A stretch of 34,888 nucleotides of DNA, taken from Eubacterium sp. (GTDB lineage Bacteria > Bacillota > Clostridia > Oscillospirales > Acutalibacteraceae). Position 1 is the stretch's first letter, and each line of letters starts with the position of its first letter. Positions 1 through 7,912 of the stretch are shown here, one piece after another. Both the position numbers and the translations under genes were made by a program. The stretch covers positions 1-34,888 of the forward strand of contig JAFUEH010000019.1 of NCBI GenBank assembly GCA_017463985.1, in the 5' to 3' direction. Below the pieces are notes generated by a model. The model was not told the DNA's origin. It ran no database searches and was given only the letters and a program-made list of their open reading frames with translations.

Positions 1-72
1 AATTGATATGGTGTATTATATATTTTAGTGATTTTTTGTTTTTTCATTTCAACTACATTATATCACTAAAAT

Positions 73-105
73 GACTGCATTCCTACCCTTCGGCGGAATG
101 CAGTC
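73..105. terminator. Hairpin terminator at the end of the polysaccharide locus
   Basis: An 11-bp perfect inverted repeat (GACTGCATTCC at 73-83 with GGAATGCAGTC at 95-105) encloses an 11-base loop. On the plus side it is followed by GACTTTTTT; on the minus side by ATTTTAG. It lies about 70 bases past the stop codon of the flippase gene, so it probably ends the minus-strand transcript. The better T-run points the other way, so it may also end a plus-strand transcript coming from outside the window. Confidence 0.6.
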
Positions 106-172
106 GACTTTTTTATTCAGGCCGTTTTTTACAGCCCCTTTTATTAGCGGTTAACGTGTGCAGTCGGCGGCT

Positions 173-1741
173 TTATTGATCGGCGTATTTTGCAGCAAGC
201 TTGGTTTTCAGTAGCTTATCCACCGCCGCCAACGCGGTGCGCTTTTCGTAGCGATTCATAGAGAAGAACCATACGGAAAGAAGATATATTGCCGCATAAA
301 TGACGATCCATAAAATGAGCGGCACCCAGCTCGTAATCGTAACGAAATGCATGATGACCGCGCCGATGGCAAAGGGCACCAGCATACCGAGCGTCTGCCT
401 GCCAATGTTTTTCCAATAGGCGAAAATGTTGATGTTGATTTTTTTGTGGTACACAATATCCATAATAATGATATTGGCAACGACGCAGGCAAAGCCGGTG
501 CCGATGGCGGCGCCAAGGCCTTGGTATTTCGGGACTAATATCACCGTCATGATCAAATTCACAATTGCCATTGTACCGTAAATGTACGAGCGGTAGTGGT
601 GACGGTTTTCCGCACGCTGAATTTCTATACCCACATTCTGTGTCAGCGGCACAATCGACGGCGCCATCATCACGAGCGCAATCCAATACGCCGGCTGAAA
701 GCTTTCGCCCATCCACAGGGAGATAAAAGCCTTGCCAAAAAAGATATAGCCCGAAAGGATCAGCGCTAAAAACAGATATTGGAAGCGTCCGACCTTCACA
801 AAGAAGTTGGTGAGTGCATTACGCTGTTCCTTGGAATCCTGCGCATAGGAGTTGACAATATTGTGTACATGCGGTGTAAAAACGCCCGAAACAGCAAGGG
901 AAAAGGTGGTGAAATATCCGTTCAGCTTTGCGCCGATGGCGTAAACGGCGGTTACTGCTGTGCCGCAAAAGCGCGTGATGATCAGGTTGTCTATTTTATT
1001 ATTTACCATATCCACAATCATATTGATCGCAATGAAAGCGGAAAAAATAAACACCTGTTTAAATAAGTCCTTTTCAATATGCTTAAAATCAAATCGGATA
1101 TGCAGCTTCTTAAACGCATAAAAGACATAGAGCAGATTCAGCCCGATGGCAACGCCAATGTGTACTGCTGTCAGCGATACGGATTTACCGCCGCTGAGCA
1201 AAACGATCAGATTCAGCACCAAAAGCAGCAGCACATTTAATATATTCATTCCTTTGCCAAACACAAAACGCTGATGTGCCGTAATAAAGCAGTTAAAGAC
1301 GGTGACCAGAAAGCCTACTGCCATGGACACGGTCAGCATAATCATCATGCTTTGCGCTTTTCGGTACTCCTGCGCCGTTAAGCCTTTGTCAAAAATCGCC
1401 TCTAAGTTAAAGGAAATGATAATACCCGTGATAAAAACTGCCGCAGCCAGGATGGCAAAGGCAGTAAAAAACAGCGCATTAAAGCTGTCGATACGCTTAT
1501 ACTCTTCATTCTTTTTGAATTTGGTATAAAAGCGGATATACGAAGCCGAAAAGCCCATGTTGAAAAGCCCCAGCATCTCCGCTGTCTGGCTAATGGTGGT
1601 GTAAAGGCCGTATTCGTTTTCGGCAATCATTTCCACCATAAAAGGTGTATACAGCATTCCTACAACCACCTGCAAAATGATATGCGTGTAGGAAAGTATA
1701 ACACCCAGCTTTCGCTGTTGTGCATCAGTCAGCTGTTTCAT
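173..1741 (-). CDS. Wzx-like polysaccharide flippase
   Basis: This 522-residue multi-pass membrane protein is rich in hydrophobic helices from about residue 12 to the C-terminus, in the pattern of the MATE/MVF-type oligosaccharide flippases (Wzx/RfbX families). Such proteins move undecaprenyl-linked repeat units from the cytoplasmic to the outer face of the membrane. The length fits somewhat longer Gram-positive members of the family. It starts with ATG three bases after the stop of the upstream gene, with a GAAGGG-type ribosome site in the end of that gene, so the two are co-transcribed. It is the only flippase in the window and so the natural exporter for the polysaccharide made by the neighbouring transferases. 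The family call is strong; the exact substrate is unknown. Confidence 0.88.
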   Translation of the reverse strand: MKQLTDAQQRKLGVILSYTHIILQVVVGMLYTPFMVEMIAENEYGLYTTISQTAEMLGLFNMGFSASYIRFYTKFKKNEEYKRIDSFNALFFTAFAILAAAVFITGIIISFNLEAIFDKGLTAQEYRKAQSMMIMLTVSMAVGFLVTVFNCFITAHQRFVFGKGMNILNVLLLLVLNLIVLLSGGKSVSLTAVHIGVAIGLNLLYVFYAFKKLHIRFDFKHIEKDLFKQVFIFSAFIAINMIVDMVNNKIDNLIITRFCGTAVTAVYAIGAKLNGYFTTFSLAVSGVFTPHVHNIVNSYAQDSKEQRNALTNFFVKVGRFQYLFLALILSGYIFFGKAFISLWMGESFQPAYWIALVMMAPSIVPLTQNVGIEIQRAENRHHYRSYIYGTMAIVNLIMTVILVPKYQGLGAAIGTGFACVVANIIIMDIVYHKKININIFAYWKNIGRQTLGMLVPFAIGAVIMHFVTITSWVPLILWIVIYAAIYLLSVWFFSMNRYEKRTALAAVDKLLKTKLAAKYADQ

Positions 1742-1744
1742 TTG

Positions 1745-2905
1745 CTACCCTTCAATCCTGTTCAAAATATGCGCCACTGTACGGGAAGCGGCGTCCCCGT
1801 CTGCATATTGATGTACTTTGTTTTTGATATTCTGTCTTTCCTCGGATAGGGAGTCCTCCCCGTCCTTCAGCGCTTGCAGAAATTGGCATAAATCCTGCTC
1901 GGTATAAAGCTTTTTACCGCCGCCCATTACCTCGTCGGGATCAATAATAAAGCCTTCGTTTTCTCTGTACTCCTCAAAATCCTCCCAGCAAAGCCCAATT
2001 GGCTTATCGCACAGAAGATAATCATAATAAACCGAGGAATAATCGGTGAGCAGTGCGTCGCAGGCGCCCATCACCTCATAGTTTTTGACGCCGCTTGCCT
2101 CTAAAAAAGTATTATCAATAAATACGATATTGCTATAGCCCTCTGTGTTGATTAGCGAAATATCCTGCAGCGGATGCGGCTTGACAATCAGCAGTATTCC
2201 GTTTTTCTTCGCACAGGCGTTCACGCCTTCGGCCGCCTTAGGATCGTGAATAATCGGGATGGTCGTTTCGGTATACTGTTTTGTTTTTTCTATATCGTAA
2301 GTAATCTTCTGGCGGAAGGTTGGCAGCCAGTATACCGCCTGATCAAAGGTAAAGCTCGGAAAAATACGGTGCAGATCCACAGGCGGATGAAAAAGCACAT
2401 CGTTTCTGGCATAGCCCACCGGCAGCAGCTTTACCTTGCCGTCCGCTAACAAGTTTTTGGCGTCGTAGTGTCCCATATATTCCGAAAAGGTTACAAAATC
2501 GCAACCGTAGCAGCCCTCCGGCACCTTATAGCGGTGATCCTTAATTCCTTTAAATGCTGCTCCGTGCGTCACATAGAGATAATACTGGCGTTCGCTTCGT
2601 TTCGACAGAAAATTGTTAGATATCACAAACGCCTTGGCGCAAAAGCTGAGATAATAACGGTATCTGAGGCTGTGAACGCTGACGCATTCCACGTTTTCGG
2701 CGCCTTGCAGCTCCGGCGGCAGCACGGTTGCCGTATGGCAGCACCAGATGAGGCGATATTTTTTATTGATTCCTTGGCGCAGCATTTCATCAAATACTGC
2801 CCGGCTGTTATCCGAAAAATCGGGTATGCTTTCAAAAATAATTATATTTTTTTCAGGCAGTAAACAGATGATTTTTTCAATCCGCTCTTTGAATTTACGA
2901 TCCAT
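1745..2905 (-). CDS. CDP-glycerol glycerophosphotransferase family protein (TagB/TagF-like)
   Basis: A 386-residue protein with the signatures of the CDP-glycerol:poly(glycerophosphate) glycerophosphotransferase family: an early block around YVTHGAAFKGI, then GYARNDVLF, VKPHPLQD and the C-terminal LTDYSSVYYDYLL. In known members these surround the catalytic and phosphate-binding residues, and the enzymes add glycerol phosphate (or a related polyol phosphate) to teichoic-acid-type polymers at the membrane. It is first in a two-gene minus-strand unit with the flippase and has its own promoter (2959-2987). No CDP-glycerol synthesis gene (tagD type) is present here, so the donor must come from elsewhere. 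It may add a glycerophosphate side group to the repeat unit rather than build a teichoic acid; that is inference. Confidence 0.87.
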   Translation of the reverse strand: MDRKFKERIEKIICLLPEKNIIIFESIPDFSDNSRAVFDEMLRQGINKKYRLIWCCHTATVLPPELQGAENVECVSVHSLRYRYYLSFCAKAFVISNNFLSKRSERQYYLYVTHGAAFKGIKDHRYKVPEGCYGCDFVTFSEYMGHYDAKNLLADGKVKLLPVGYARNDVLFHPPVDLHRIFPSFTFDQAVYWLPTFRQKITYDIEKTKQYTETTIPIIHDPKAAEGVNACAKKNGILLIVKPHPLQDISLINTEGYSNIVFIDNTFLEASGVKNYEVMGACDALLTDYSSVYYDYLLCDKPIGLCWEDFEEYRENEGFIIDPDEVMGGGKKLYTEQDLCQFLQALKDGEDSLSEERQNIKNKVHQYADGDAASRTVAHILNRIEG

Positions 2906-2924
2906 AATTAACTCTACATTCAGA

Positions 2925-2953
2925 TTGATTTTATTTTTTTAATATAGTATAAT
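2925..2953 (+). promoter_or_regulatory. Sigma-A-like promoter for the plus-strand GT2 pair
   Basis: TTGATT (2925-2930), a 17-base spacer and TATAAT (2948-2953). A second TATAAT lies at 2961-2966. The region is extremely AT-rich and overlaps a minus-strand promoter, so the two units diverge from about 100 bases. Confidence 0.55.
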
Positions 2954-2958
2954 ATATT

Positions 2959-2987
2959 AGTATAATATAGTTTGAAAAAAAATACAA
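2959..2987 (-). promoter_or_regulatory. Sigma-A-like promoter for the CDP-glycerol transferase and flippase genes
   Basis: On the minus strand, TTGTAT (2987-2982), a 17-base spacer and TATACT (2964-2959). It faces the opposite way to the GT2-pair promoter and partly interleaves with it, so the two may compete. Confidence 0.5.
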
Positions 2988-3013
2988 TATTTATTTGAAA
3001 CGGATAAAGCATA

Positions 3014-4045
3014 ATGAATAATAGTGCCCTTGTCAGTATCGTAATTCCCGCATATAACTGTGAAAAGTATATTAAGAGCTGCATTGAATCCATTCTCCGT
3101 CAGGATTATACCAACCTTGAAATTATCGTTGTCAATGACGGCTCATCTGACCGTACGCCTGAAATTGTGGACGAGCTTTGCGATACGGATAGCCGTCTTC
3201 GTTTGATTAATAAAGAAAACGGCGGTGTTTCGGCAGCAAGGAATGACGGCATTTCTGCAGCACAGGGCGAATATCTGATGTTTGCCGATGCAGATGATGC
3301 TTTTGCGCCCGGTGCAGTCCGGACCTTGGTTGATGCCATGCAGGACAATACTGATCTGGTCATCGGCTCTCATATCAAGCATTGGATCAAACCGAATTCT
3401 GTAATACGGCAGGATATGCTGCTGGATAGGGCAATATTTAATAGAGATTTCATTGAGTATAATCTGTTTGTGAACTTTATATGGGGGAATTTATACCGTT
3501 TAAATTTAATCCAAACAAGGCAATTGCAATTTAATGAAAAGATTTCCTTTGCAGAGGATTATGAATTTAATCTTGCGTATATCCGCTGTATGGATCACCC
3601 GACGCTTAAGCTCATCAGCACACCGGTCTATCATTACTTCACCCGCAGAAGCGGTGCGCACAGGAAGCACGACGACCCAAAGCATTCGATGGATGTCGTG
3701 GCAGCGCATTTCGGCGGAGCAGAGAACATGGCCGGCGAAGTCAGAAATTATTTTATTGAGCGGTATATGAATCAATGTATAGACCGTTACTGTTCGTGGT
3801 ATCCTCCGAAAAAAGCGGCAGATTATATAAAAGAAGCGCTAGATGCGATGGGCGAATATGTTACGGCTGAGGATATTGTCCGTCTGTTTCCGCAGGAAAA
3901 AGCGGAGCAGATGATTGCAGGTAATTACCTTCCGCTGGTAAGGAAATATAACCGTGAGCATCATACTTTATATCGTAAAATTCGTTACAGCCTGTCTAAA
4001 TGGGTGGCGGGATTAGTTGATTCTATTAAAGGAGATACGGTATGA
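3014..4045 (+). CDS. Glycosyltransferase family 2 (GT-A fold), first of a plus-strand pair
   Basis: A 343-residue GT2 protein. The N-terminal GT-A domain (about residues 6-220) has VSIVIPAYN, the nucleotide-binding VVNDGSSDRT, GGVSAARN and the metal-binding ADADD. FAEDYEFN fits the acceptor/catalytic-base region (ED). The C-terminal 120 residues contain a conserved Y-x-x-W-Y-x-P-K-K-A stretch. It transfers a sugar from a nucleotide donor to the lipid-linked repeat unit on the inner face of the membrane; donor and linkage cannot be read from sequence. It overlaps the next GT2 gene by four bases (ATGA) and is clearly paralogous over its whole length to that gene and to the GT2 at 5116-6156. The pair is inverted relative to the rest of the locus. 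Confidence 0.9.
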   Translation: MNNSALVSIVIPAYNCEKYIKSCIESILRQDYTNLEIIVVNDGSSDRTPEIVDELCDTDSRLRLINKENGGVSAARNDGISAAQGEYLMFADADDAFAPGAVRTLVDAMQDNTDLVIGSHIKHWIKPNSVIRQDMLLDRAIFNRDFIEYNLFVNFIWGNLYRLNLIQTRQLQFNEKISFAEDYEFNLAYIRCMDHPTLKLISTPVYHYFTRRSGAHRKHDDPKHSMDVVAAHFGGAENMAGEVRNYFIERYMNQCIDRYCSWYPPKKAADYIKEALDAMGEYVTAEDIVRLFPQEKAEQMIAGNYLPLVRKYNREHHTLYRKIRYSLSKWVAGLVDSIKGDTV

Positions 4046-5070
4046 ATCATCAGCCTAAAGTGAGTGTTATTATCCCATGCTATAATAATGAACGGTATAT
4101 CGGCGGCTGCATAGAATCCGTCATTCATCAAAGCTATAAAAACTTAGAAATTATTGTTATCAACGATGGCTCAAAGGATAAAACTCCCGAAATCCTCCGT
4201 TCTTATGCTGAAAAAGACAAAAGGATCGTCTGCATTAACCAGAACAACAAAGGGGTATCTGCGGCAAGAAACAAAGGGCTTTCGTCCGCCACGGGCGACT
4301 ATATAGCTTTTATGGACTCCGACGATGAGATGCTGCCTGACGGGATTGCGCATCTTGTTTCGGAAATGAAGGAGGATGTTGACTTGGTATTAGCGTCTCA
4401 TGTTGAAAAATGGTTTTATACCAAGCATCATCAGCAAAAAGCGTGTGTATTCAAAAAAGAATCACTGGATGCACAGTTTGTCAGCTGCACGCAGAAGGCC
4501 ATATTCCTTTGGCGGAGCTTATACAGAAAAAGCATCATTGATCAGCATTGTCTCCGCTTTAACGAAAGCATGAGCTTTGCTGAGGATTTTTGCTTTAATA
4601 TTTCGTATTTGAAGTATATTGAAGGGAACATTGTAGTATCTGATAAAGAAACCTATGTCTATTATACTTACCGTTCATCACTGCACAAACGCTTTTTTCC
4701 TGATATGTACCGATATTACGAAAATGTTTTAATAGCGATCAACAGTTATTACGGCAACCGTAAGATGCCGGAGGATGTGCGTCGCTATTATGCAGGCTTT
4801 TATTTGAAAACACTCATTGAATACTATACCTTTCATTCTCCGAAAGGCGAAGCCGAAAAATATATATTTGCTTCCTATAAAATGGCTGGCGAATACTTTG
4901 AAGAAGCCATCATCTGCGAACTTTTTACAGATAGTCAGTATGCACTATTAACAAAAAATGACGCGAAGGGCTTCATAAAGGAGTACTACGGCGCGCAGCT
5001 GACGAAATTAAAGATAAGAGGAACAGCAAGGGATTATTTACTGGCGCTAAAAAAGAAAATAATGGTGTAG
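4042..5070 (+). CDS. Glycosyltransferase family 2 (GT-A fold), second of a plus-strand pair
   Basis: A 342-residue GT2 protein with VSVIIPCYN, VINDGSKDKT, KGVSAARN, the metal-binding MDSDD and FAEDFCFN, followed by a C-terminal region with YTFHSPKGEAEK. Start ATG overlaps the stop of the preceding gene (ATGA) and is preceded by an AAAGGAG ribosome site, so translation is probably coupled. It ends just before a strong bidirectional terminator. The protein matches its upstream partner and the GT2 at 5116-6156 in domain order and C-terminal motif, which points to duplication and divergence within the locus. Sugar specificity unknown. Confidence 0.9.
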   Translation: MNHQPKVSVIIPCYNNERYIGGCIESVIHQSYKNLEIIVINDGSKDKTPEILRSYAEKDKRIVCINQNNKGVSAARNKGLSSATGDYIAFMDSDDEMLPDGIAHLVSEMKEDVDLVLASHVEKWFYTKHHQQKACVFKKESLDAQFVSCTQKAIFLWRSLYRKSIIDQHCLRFNESMSFAEDFCFNISYLKYIEGNIVVSDKETYVYYTYRSSLHKRFFPDMYRYYENVLIAINSYYGNRKMPEDVRRYYAGFYLKTLIEYYTFHSPKGEAEKYIFASYKMAGEYFEEAIICELFTDSQYALLTKNDAKGFIKEYYGAQLTKLKIRGTARDYLLALKKKIMV

Positions 5071-5079
5071 TTTACCGCA

Positions 5080-5108
5080 AAAAACGCTCGACTTAGTCGA
5101 GCGTTTTT
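5080..5108. terminator. Bidirectional terminator between convergent polysaccharide units
   Basis: A 13-bp perfect stem (5080-5092 with 5096-5108) with loop TTA. One arm begins with AAAAA and the other ends with TTTTT, so it works in both directions. It separates the plus-strand GT2 pair from the end of the long minus-strand operon. Confidence 0.88.
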
Positions 5109-5115
5109 ATTCATC

Positions 5116-6156
5116 TTATTTTCTCTTTAAGAAAATTCTTTGCTGCAATTCCAAAAATCTGCGCACGTAACGTCTTCCCTTGCGCCAAAGCGTACGGCGT
5201 GGATTTTTGATGATGTAATTCCGGGTAAAAGCATAAAATTGTTTATTTTTTAAGAAATCAACCTGTGTTTCTGTAAAAAATTGGCGAAGAATATTATCAT
5301 CAAGATAATCGCTGTATGCGGCAAGAGTTTCCTCAATTTTGACAGCTGCTTTTTTCGGGGAAAGCCACGCCGCATAGTATTCTACTCTGCCTCTGGTATA
5401 GGCGCCGGTAAAATAGCTTTTATATTCATAAGGCATAACATCCTTGCCGCCAAAGAAATCGGCAATTGCAACCAATATCTGCTTTTGCATAAGGTGCATG
5501 TTCGGATAGTATTTTGAACAGATGCCGCCGCGAATATAATGATAATCATAAACGATTTTATCCGTAACCGTGATTTTGTTTTTTATGTACCTGGCATAGA
5601 GCAGATTAAAAATATGATCCTCACCGAAGGTGGTTGTGGTATCGTAGGATAAGCCGTTCTCCTTAATAATGCTTGTCCTGAATAGCTTGGCCCATGGCCA
5701 CCACATTACACTGTCAAATTCAATAAACTCATCCTGGATTTGCTGCGGGGTAAAGGTGCGTACCTTTTCGATATACGCTTTCTTTTTCAGATGTACGTCA
5801 TTGTGAGAAGCAACGACCATATCAACGTCGTCCTTCATCAGCGCGACCATATCGGAGAGCGCGGTGCTCGGTACAGTGTCGTCGGAATCTACATACGTTA
5901 AATACGTTCCTCTGACATGCTGCAGCGCTGTGTTCCTTGCGGCAGAAACGCCGCCGTTTTTCTGAGAGAAAACACGTATGCGTTCGTCCTTTTTGGCATA
6001 GCCGCTGATAATATCCAGTGTGTTGTCCGTAGAACCGTCGTTGACAATGACCACCTCAAAATGAGGATACGTCTGCTTTAAAATTGAGTCAAGCGTATCG
6101 GCGATAAAAGCTTCTGCATTGTAGGCCGGTATCACAATACTGACTAATTCATCCAT
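5116..6156 (-). CDS. Glycosyltransferase family 2 (GT-A fold), last gene of the main operon
   Basis: A 346-residue GT2 protein with VSIVIPAYN, IVNDGSTDNT, GGVSAARN, the metal site VDSDD, FGEDHIFN and a C-terminal AAWLSPKKA stretch. The frame extends nine bases upstream to a GTG, but AAGGTG six bases before the ATG at 6156 makes that the better start. It follows the polymerase gene almost without a gap and is the last gene before the 5080-5108 terminator. It is full-length paralogous to the two plus-strand GT2 genes next door, so the three probably arose by local duplication and then took different acceptors or sugars. Its lysine/arginine-rich C-terminus could help membrane association (inference). 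Confidence 0.9.
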   Translation of the reverse strand: MDELVSIVIPAYNAEAFIADTLDSILKQTYPHFEVVIVNDGSTDNTLDIISGYAKKDERIRVFSQKNGGVSAARNTALQHVRGTYLTYVDSDDTVPSTALSDMVALMKDDVDMVVASHNDVHLKKKAYIEKVRTFTPQQIQDEFIEFDSVMWWPWAKLFRTSIIKENGLSYDTTTTFGEDHIFNLLYARYIKNKITVTDKIVYDYHYIRGGICSKYYPNMHLMQKQILVAIADFFGGKDVMPYEYKSYFTGAYTRGRVEYYAAWLSPKKAAVKIEETLAAYSDYLDDNILRQFFTETQVDFLKNKQFYAFTRNYIIKNPRRTLWRKGRRYVRRFLELQQRIFLKRK

Positions 6157-6166
6157 TTTTTTCACC

Positions 6167-7432
6167 TTATGTTGAATTACTACTCTTTTCTTTTTTTAGC
6201 TCAGCGCTGTAGGAATATCCGCTGATAACGCCAAGCACAGAGAAACACATAACGCCAATATTGGATTTAATAATTGCCGTTCCTAATGTGCTGATAATTA
6301 AAGAAATATAAATTGCTATCGTTAGTGCTTTTGCATGCTTGCCCAGAATACCTGATTTGTTAATATAGATGAAAACCATTACGATCAGAGCGACAAATAA
6401 TATAGCGCCAATCCATCCGAATTCACCTATTACCATGCCAATATACCCATCGTTGAGAAAAGATGTGTTGCCAGGAGACATACCGAATTTCTTATGAAAT
6501 CCGTATTCATAATAAAGAGGAGAATAGTTTTTATTCGCCTGGTCGGAGGCGTAAGTTGCAAAGCCTGACCCAAGAGGGAAATACGTGTTAGCGGTGACGG
6601 CGCCGTAACGGATCAAACGCATTCTCGGCGATTCTTGATCTCTTAGATACGTGTTAATCTGATAACTTGAAAAGCCAATGCCGGCGATAGCAATACCAAC
6701 AACGTTTGACACTGTGAACTTATATGTTTTTGAATACCGCCACATAAGCACTAATACGATATAGCATACTGCCAATACCATGGAGGCGCCCTTCGTAATG
6801 ATAATAATGTTAAATATGACAAGTATCTCGTATATTCTGTATTTTTTGAGCGGAATATTGGTTGTAGCAAGAATCAGAAGACAGCAAAATAGCATAAAGC
6901 CGTATCTTGACCCGCCTCCGGTATTACCAAAGACAAAGTTATAGGAACGTATGCCGTATCGCTTTTCGCCGGACATACCGATGTTGACGAATAAACTGAT
7001 CAGGCCGAAGAACGAGCCCGATAAAATCAGGAATTTGGAAAACGGAACCAAATACCGGAAGATAAAATGGTCTTTATCGTAGATCGCAATAACGTGGTAA
7101 ACAAGAAACGGAACAAACAGCTTGAGAAAAGCGATCGCGTCTATCAGGATCGGAAAGTAGTTAGTGATTACTTCCGAAAACAGATTTCCGGCAAAACCAA
7201 TGACGGTAACGATAACGATCAGTAATAAAAACACTAACGATTTTCCCTTGAGCGAATGGAACAGGGAATAGTATAGGATGAACAATATGCTGATGACACA
7301 GAGAATTTCGTCGGAATATGCTACGAGCGGAACTCTGAAATTGATTTCAAGATAGAGAGATAACGGCATTAAAAATATAAATATAGCACATATCAATTCT
7401 CTGGGACGTATAATAATTTTACCGTTTTCCAT
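6167..7432 (-). CDS. Wzy-like O-antigen/capsule polymerase (O-antigen ligase family membrane protein)
   Basis: A 421-residue integral membrane protein with about ten to twelve hydrophobic helices and one large polar loop (about residues 265-325, with SPRMRLIRYGA, PLGSGFATYASD and FLNDGYIGMVIGE). A long loop between late helices, with G-F and small-residue motifs, is typical of Wzy polymerases and WaaL-type ligases. Wzy joins flipped repeat units on the outer face of the membrane. With a Wzx, a Wzz-type CpsC and CpsE in the same locus, the polymerase role is the best reading. The ribosome site GGAGAAG sits inside the decayed sequence just upstream. This gene is more AT-rich than the cpsC-E end. 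Confidence 0.82.
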   Translation of the reverse strand: MENGKIIIRPRELICAIFIFLMPLSLYLEINFRVPLVAYSDEILCVISILFILYYSLFHSLKGKSLVFLLLIVIVTVIGFAGNLFSEVITNYFPILIDAIAFLKLFVPFLVYHVIAIYDKDHFIFRYLVPFSKFLILSGSFFGLISLFVNIGMSGEKRYGIRSYNFVFGNTGGGSRYGFMLFCCLLILATTNIPLKKYRIYEILVIFNIIIITKGASMVLAVCYIVLVLMWRYSKTYKFTVSNVVGIAIAGIGFSSYQINTYLRDQESPRMRLIRYGAVTANTYFPLGSGFATYASDQANKNYSPLYYEYGFHKKFGMSPGNTSFLNDGYIGMVIGEFGWIGAILFVALIVMVFIYINKSGILGKHAKALTIAIYISLIISTLGTAIIKSNIGVMCFSVLGVISGYSYSAELKKEKSSNST

Positions 7433-7776
7433 GTAATAATACTTCTCCTAAAAGGGTGTTTATTCTCTGCACAATCGGTTTAATGCTTGACAGGCACCAA
7501 TCAATATTCCGAGTTGCAAAGGCCTTCAGCAACTCGTTCATTTTCGTAGCATCGGCATCAAGCGAATTACTGCGCAGAAGATATTTGATGCCTGTGGGAA
7601 GATATTGCTTAATATCGCTGTTGGAGCAATAAACGTATATTTCATCGACTTTTTTATAGATATAACAGTATTTAGGATATAGATGAACAGCGGTTCTCAG
7701 TTGGTACACGGCTTAATATTGCTTGCGGAAGCCGGGTCTTATTGAGTTTTACAGGAGCGATGACAGCTGGTTTCAT
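7419..7776 (-). pseudogene. Broken acylneuraminate cytidylyltransferase-like (CMP-sugar synthetase) gene
   Basis: Read on the minus strand, the stretch starts with ATG at 7776 giving MKPAVIAPVKLN-x-TRLP, the hallmark N-terminus of the CTP_transf_3 / CMP-NeuAc synthetase family. A frameshift then restores NIKPCTN, a TGA stop, and EPLFIYILNTVISIK in a second frame. A further shift leads to KVDEIYVYCSNSDIKQYLP and GIKYLLRSNSLDADATKMNE in a third frame (open from a GTG at 7709). The match to the family ends near 7512; the last 30 codons to 7422 look unrelated. At least two frameshifts and one stop in the first 60 codons, and loss of the C-terminal two thirds, mean no enzyme is made. The intact family activates nonulosonic or related sugars with CTP. 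Confidence 0.78.
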
Positions 7777-7800
7777 ACTATCGGATTTTTTATTAATTTA

Positions 7801-7912
7801 TTAAGAATATGCCTTATCTAATAGTGCTTTTTTTGCAGTAACAACCGCAGTTTCCAGATAGCAGTAGGCCTTTCGCTGCGTCGGGCCAGTTCAATCTTTT
7901 GCTGTCATCCAT
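7801..7912 (-). pseudogene. Remnant of an unidentified gene between DUF115 and the broken cytidylyltransferase
   Basis: ATG at 7912 overlaps the stop of the DUF115 gene (ATGGATGA), the usual coupling seen in this operon, but the frame (MDDSKRLNWPDAAKG...) stops after about 32 codons. A second frame beginning at ATG 7908 meets TGA after five codons, then stays open and ends GPTQRKAYCYLETAVV...ALLDKAYS at TAA 7801-7803. This looks like the start and end of a gene whose middle is gone. I do not recognise the family. A short functional peptide is possible but less likely, given the decayed neighbour. Confidence 0.4.

Noticed and set aside
1-172. A further coding gene at the left edge
   Set aside because: Only a terminator-like hairpin and AT-rich sequence are visible; no frame with a ribosome site is present.
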